From CAVPLM01 sp964497095 (GTDB lineage: Bacteria; Actinomycetota; Thermoleophilia; RBG-16-64-13), in assembly GCA_964497095.1 (NCBI GenBank), contig CAZCCL010000135.1:1-6834 (forward strand): a stretch of 6,834 nucleotides of DNA, given 5' to 3'. The notes below the pieces were generated by a model that was not told where the DNA came from, did not search any database, and saw only the letters and a list, made by a program, of their open reading frames with translations. How positions within the stretch are numbered: the stretch's first letter is position 1; the number at the start of each line of letters is the position of its first letter. Both the position numbers and the translations under genes were made by a program. Positions 6,527 through 6,834 of this stretch are shown here, one piece after another.

Positions 6527-6682
6527 GGCCGCATAGGCTGATTCACCGTGCTGAGTCAGATCGAGACCGACCAGTTCCTTGTCCTCGGTGACCCGTAGTC
6601 CGACGAGCTTGTCTACCAGCTTGAGAAGGCCAAACGAGACCACGAACGAGAACGCGACGCTGACTACGATAGTCACGACATC
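6527..6682 (-). pseudogene. C-terminal remnant of an ammonium transporter (Amt family)
   Basis: Read on the minus strand, about 52 codons encode the last membrane helix and cytoplasmic tail of an Amt ammonium channel: DVVTIVVSVAFSFVVSFG, then LLKLVDKLVGLRVTEDKE and LVGLDLTQHGESAYAA. The pattern GLRV-(acidic)-GLDL-x-x-HGE-x-AY is the hallmark end of Amt proteins. The rest of the channel, about 350 residues and ten helices, is absent: upstream bases 6683-6834 do not give Amt sequence in any of the three minus frames, and this frame is closed by a TAG at 6784-6782. At the other end no stop follows the usual C-terminus, and the frame runs on antisense through the YaiI gene to 6287. I therefore read it as a severed leftover and not an active gene. 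Confidence 0.65.
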
Positions 6683-6834
6683 GCAGGTCGGCAAGCCGCG
6701 CCTGGGCTGCTGCTTCGGTAGCCTGGCGCCCCGAAAGTGTCGGCCTGTTCGCACGAAACGCCGGCTGCGCCAAAGATACACCTAGTGTTCTGCGTCATAA
6801 GTATCTCGACAGATACGTGCAGAGATGCCATGAT
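6683..6834. other. Non-coding end of window
   Basis: I see no gene here on either strand. Together with 6505-6682, which holds only the ammonium-transporter remnant, this makes about 330 bases without an intact gene after the YaiI stop. The only clear structure is the dyad at 6801-6816. Confidence 0.5.
6801..6816. promoter_or_regulatory. Perfect 6-4-6 inverted repeat
   Basis: GTATCT and AGATAC are exact reverse complements around the spacer CGAC. The AT-rich arms stand out in this GC-rich sequence. The form fits either a dimeric repressor site or a small hairpin with a four-base loop. No T run follows on the plus strand, so it is not an intrinsic terminator. A gene beyond the right edge could be its target. 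Confidence 0.35.

Noticed and set aside
6543..6781. Short open frames on both strands after the YaiI gene (6543-6773 minus, 6579-6785 plus)
   Set aside because: Their translations are low-complexity and Arg-rich with no motif; only the third minus frame gives recognisable Amt sequence.

Overview
The window is GC-rich bacterial DNA with no mobile element, CRISPR array or recognisable RNA gene. Protein features point to an actinobacterium-like genome: a fused beta-phosphoglucomutase/GH65 phosphorylase, a basic-headed membrane-anchored polysaccharide deacetylase, and the sequence style of an ammonium-transporter tail. I cannot name a genus, and the lineage call is inference.

Layout, left to right. 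Positions 1-337 hold no convincing gene but contain several inverted repeats, including a perfect 14-bp palindrome inside a longer-range stem. Positions 338-1480 encode a complete polysaccharide deacetylase (membrane anchor, linker, NodB-type catalytic domain) except that one in-frame TAG at 725-727 splits it. Positions 1580-4804 encode a large two-enzyme fusion: an N-terminal HAD-family beta-phosphoglucomutase and a C-terminal GH65 disaccharide phosphorylase. A structured spacer (4805-4970) follows. Then comes a multi-spanning membrane protein of the flippase-like/LPG-synthase transmembrane family (4971-6020), followed 22 bases later by a YaiI/YqxD (DUF188) protein (6043-6504). On the minus strand at about 6682-6527 lies a severed C-terminal piece of an ammonium transporter. 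The last 150 bases show only a short perfect dyad.

How the parts fit. The fusion is the metabolic core: phosphorolysis of an alpha-linked glucose disaccharide would release beta-glucose 1-phosphate, which the attached mutase turns into glucose 6-phosphate without spending ATP. The deacetylase and the flippase-like protein both belong to the cell envelope and may deal with surface polysaccharide or lipid, but nothing in the sequence ties them to the fusion beyond co-orientation. The plus-strand genes all run left to right. The 22-base gap makes the last two a likely transcription unit.

I see no clear undescribed system. The points most worth checking are the lone TAG in the deacetylase, the ammonium-transporter remnant, the structured leader at 120-270 and the acceptor-stem-like structure right after the fusion's stop codon.
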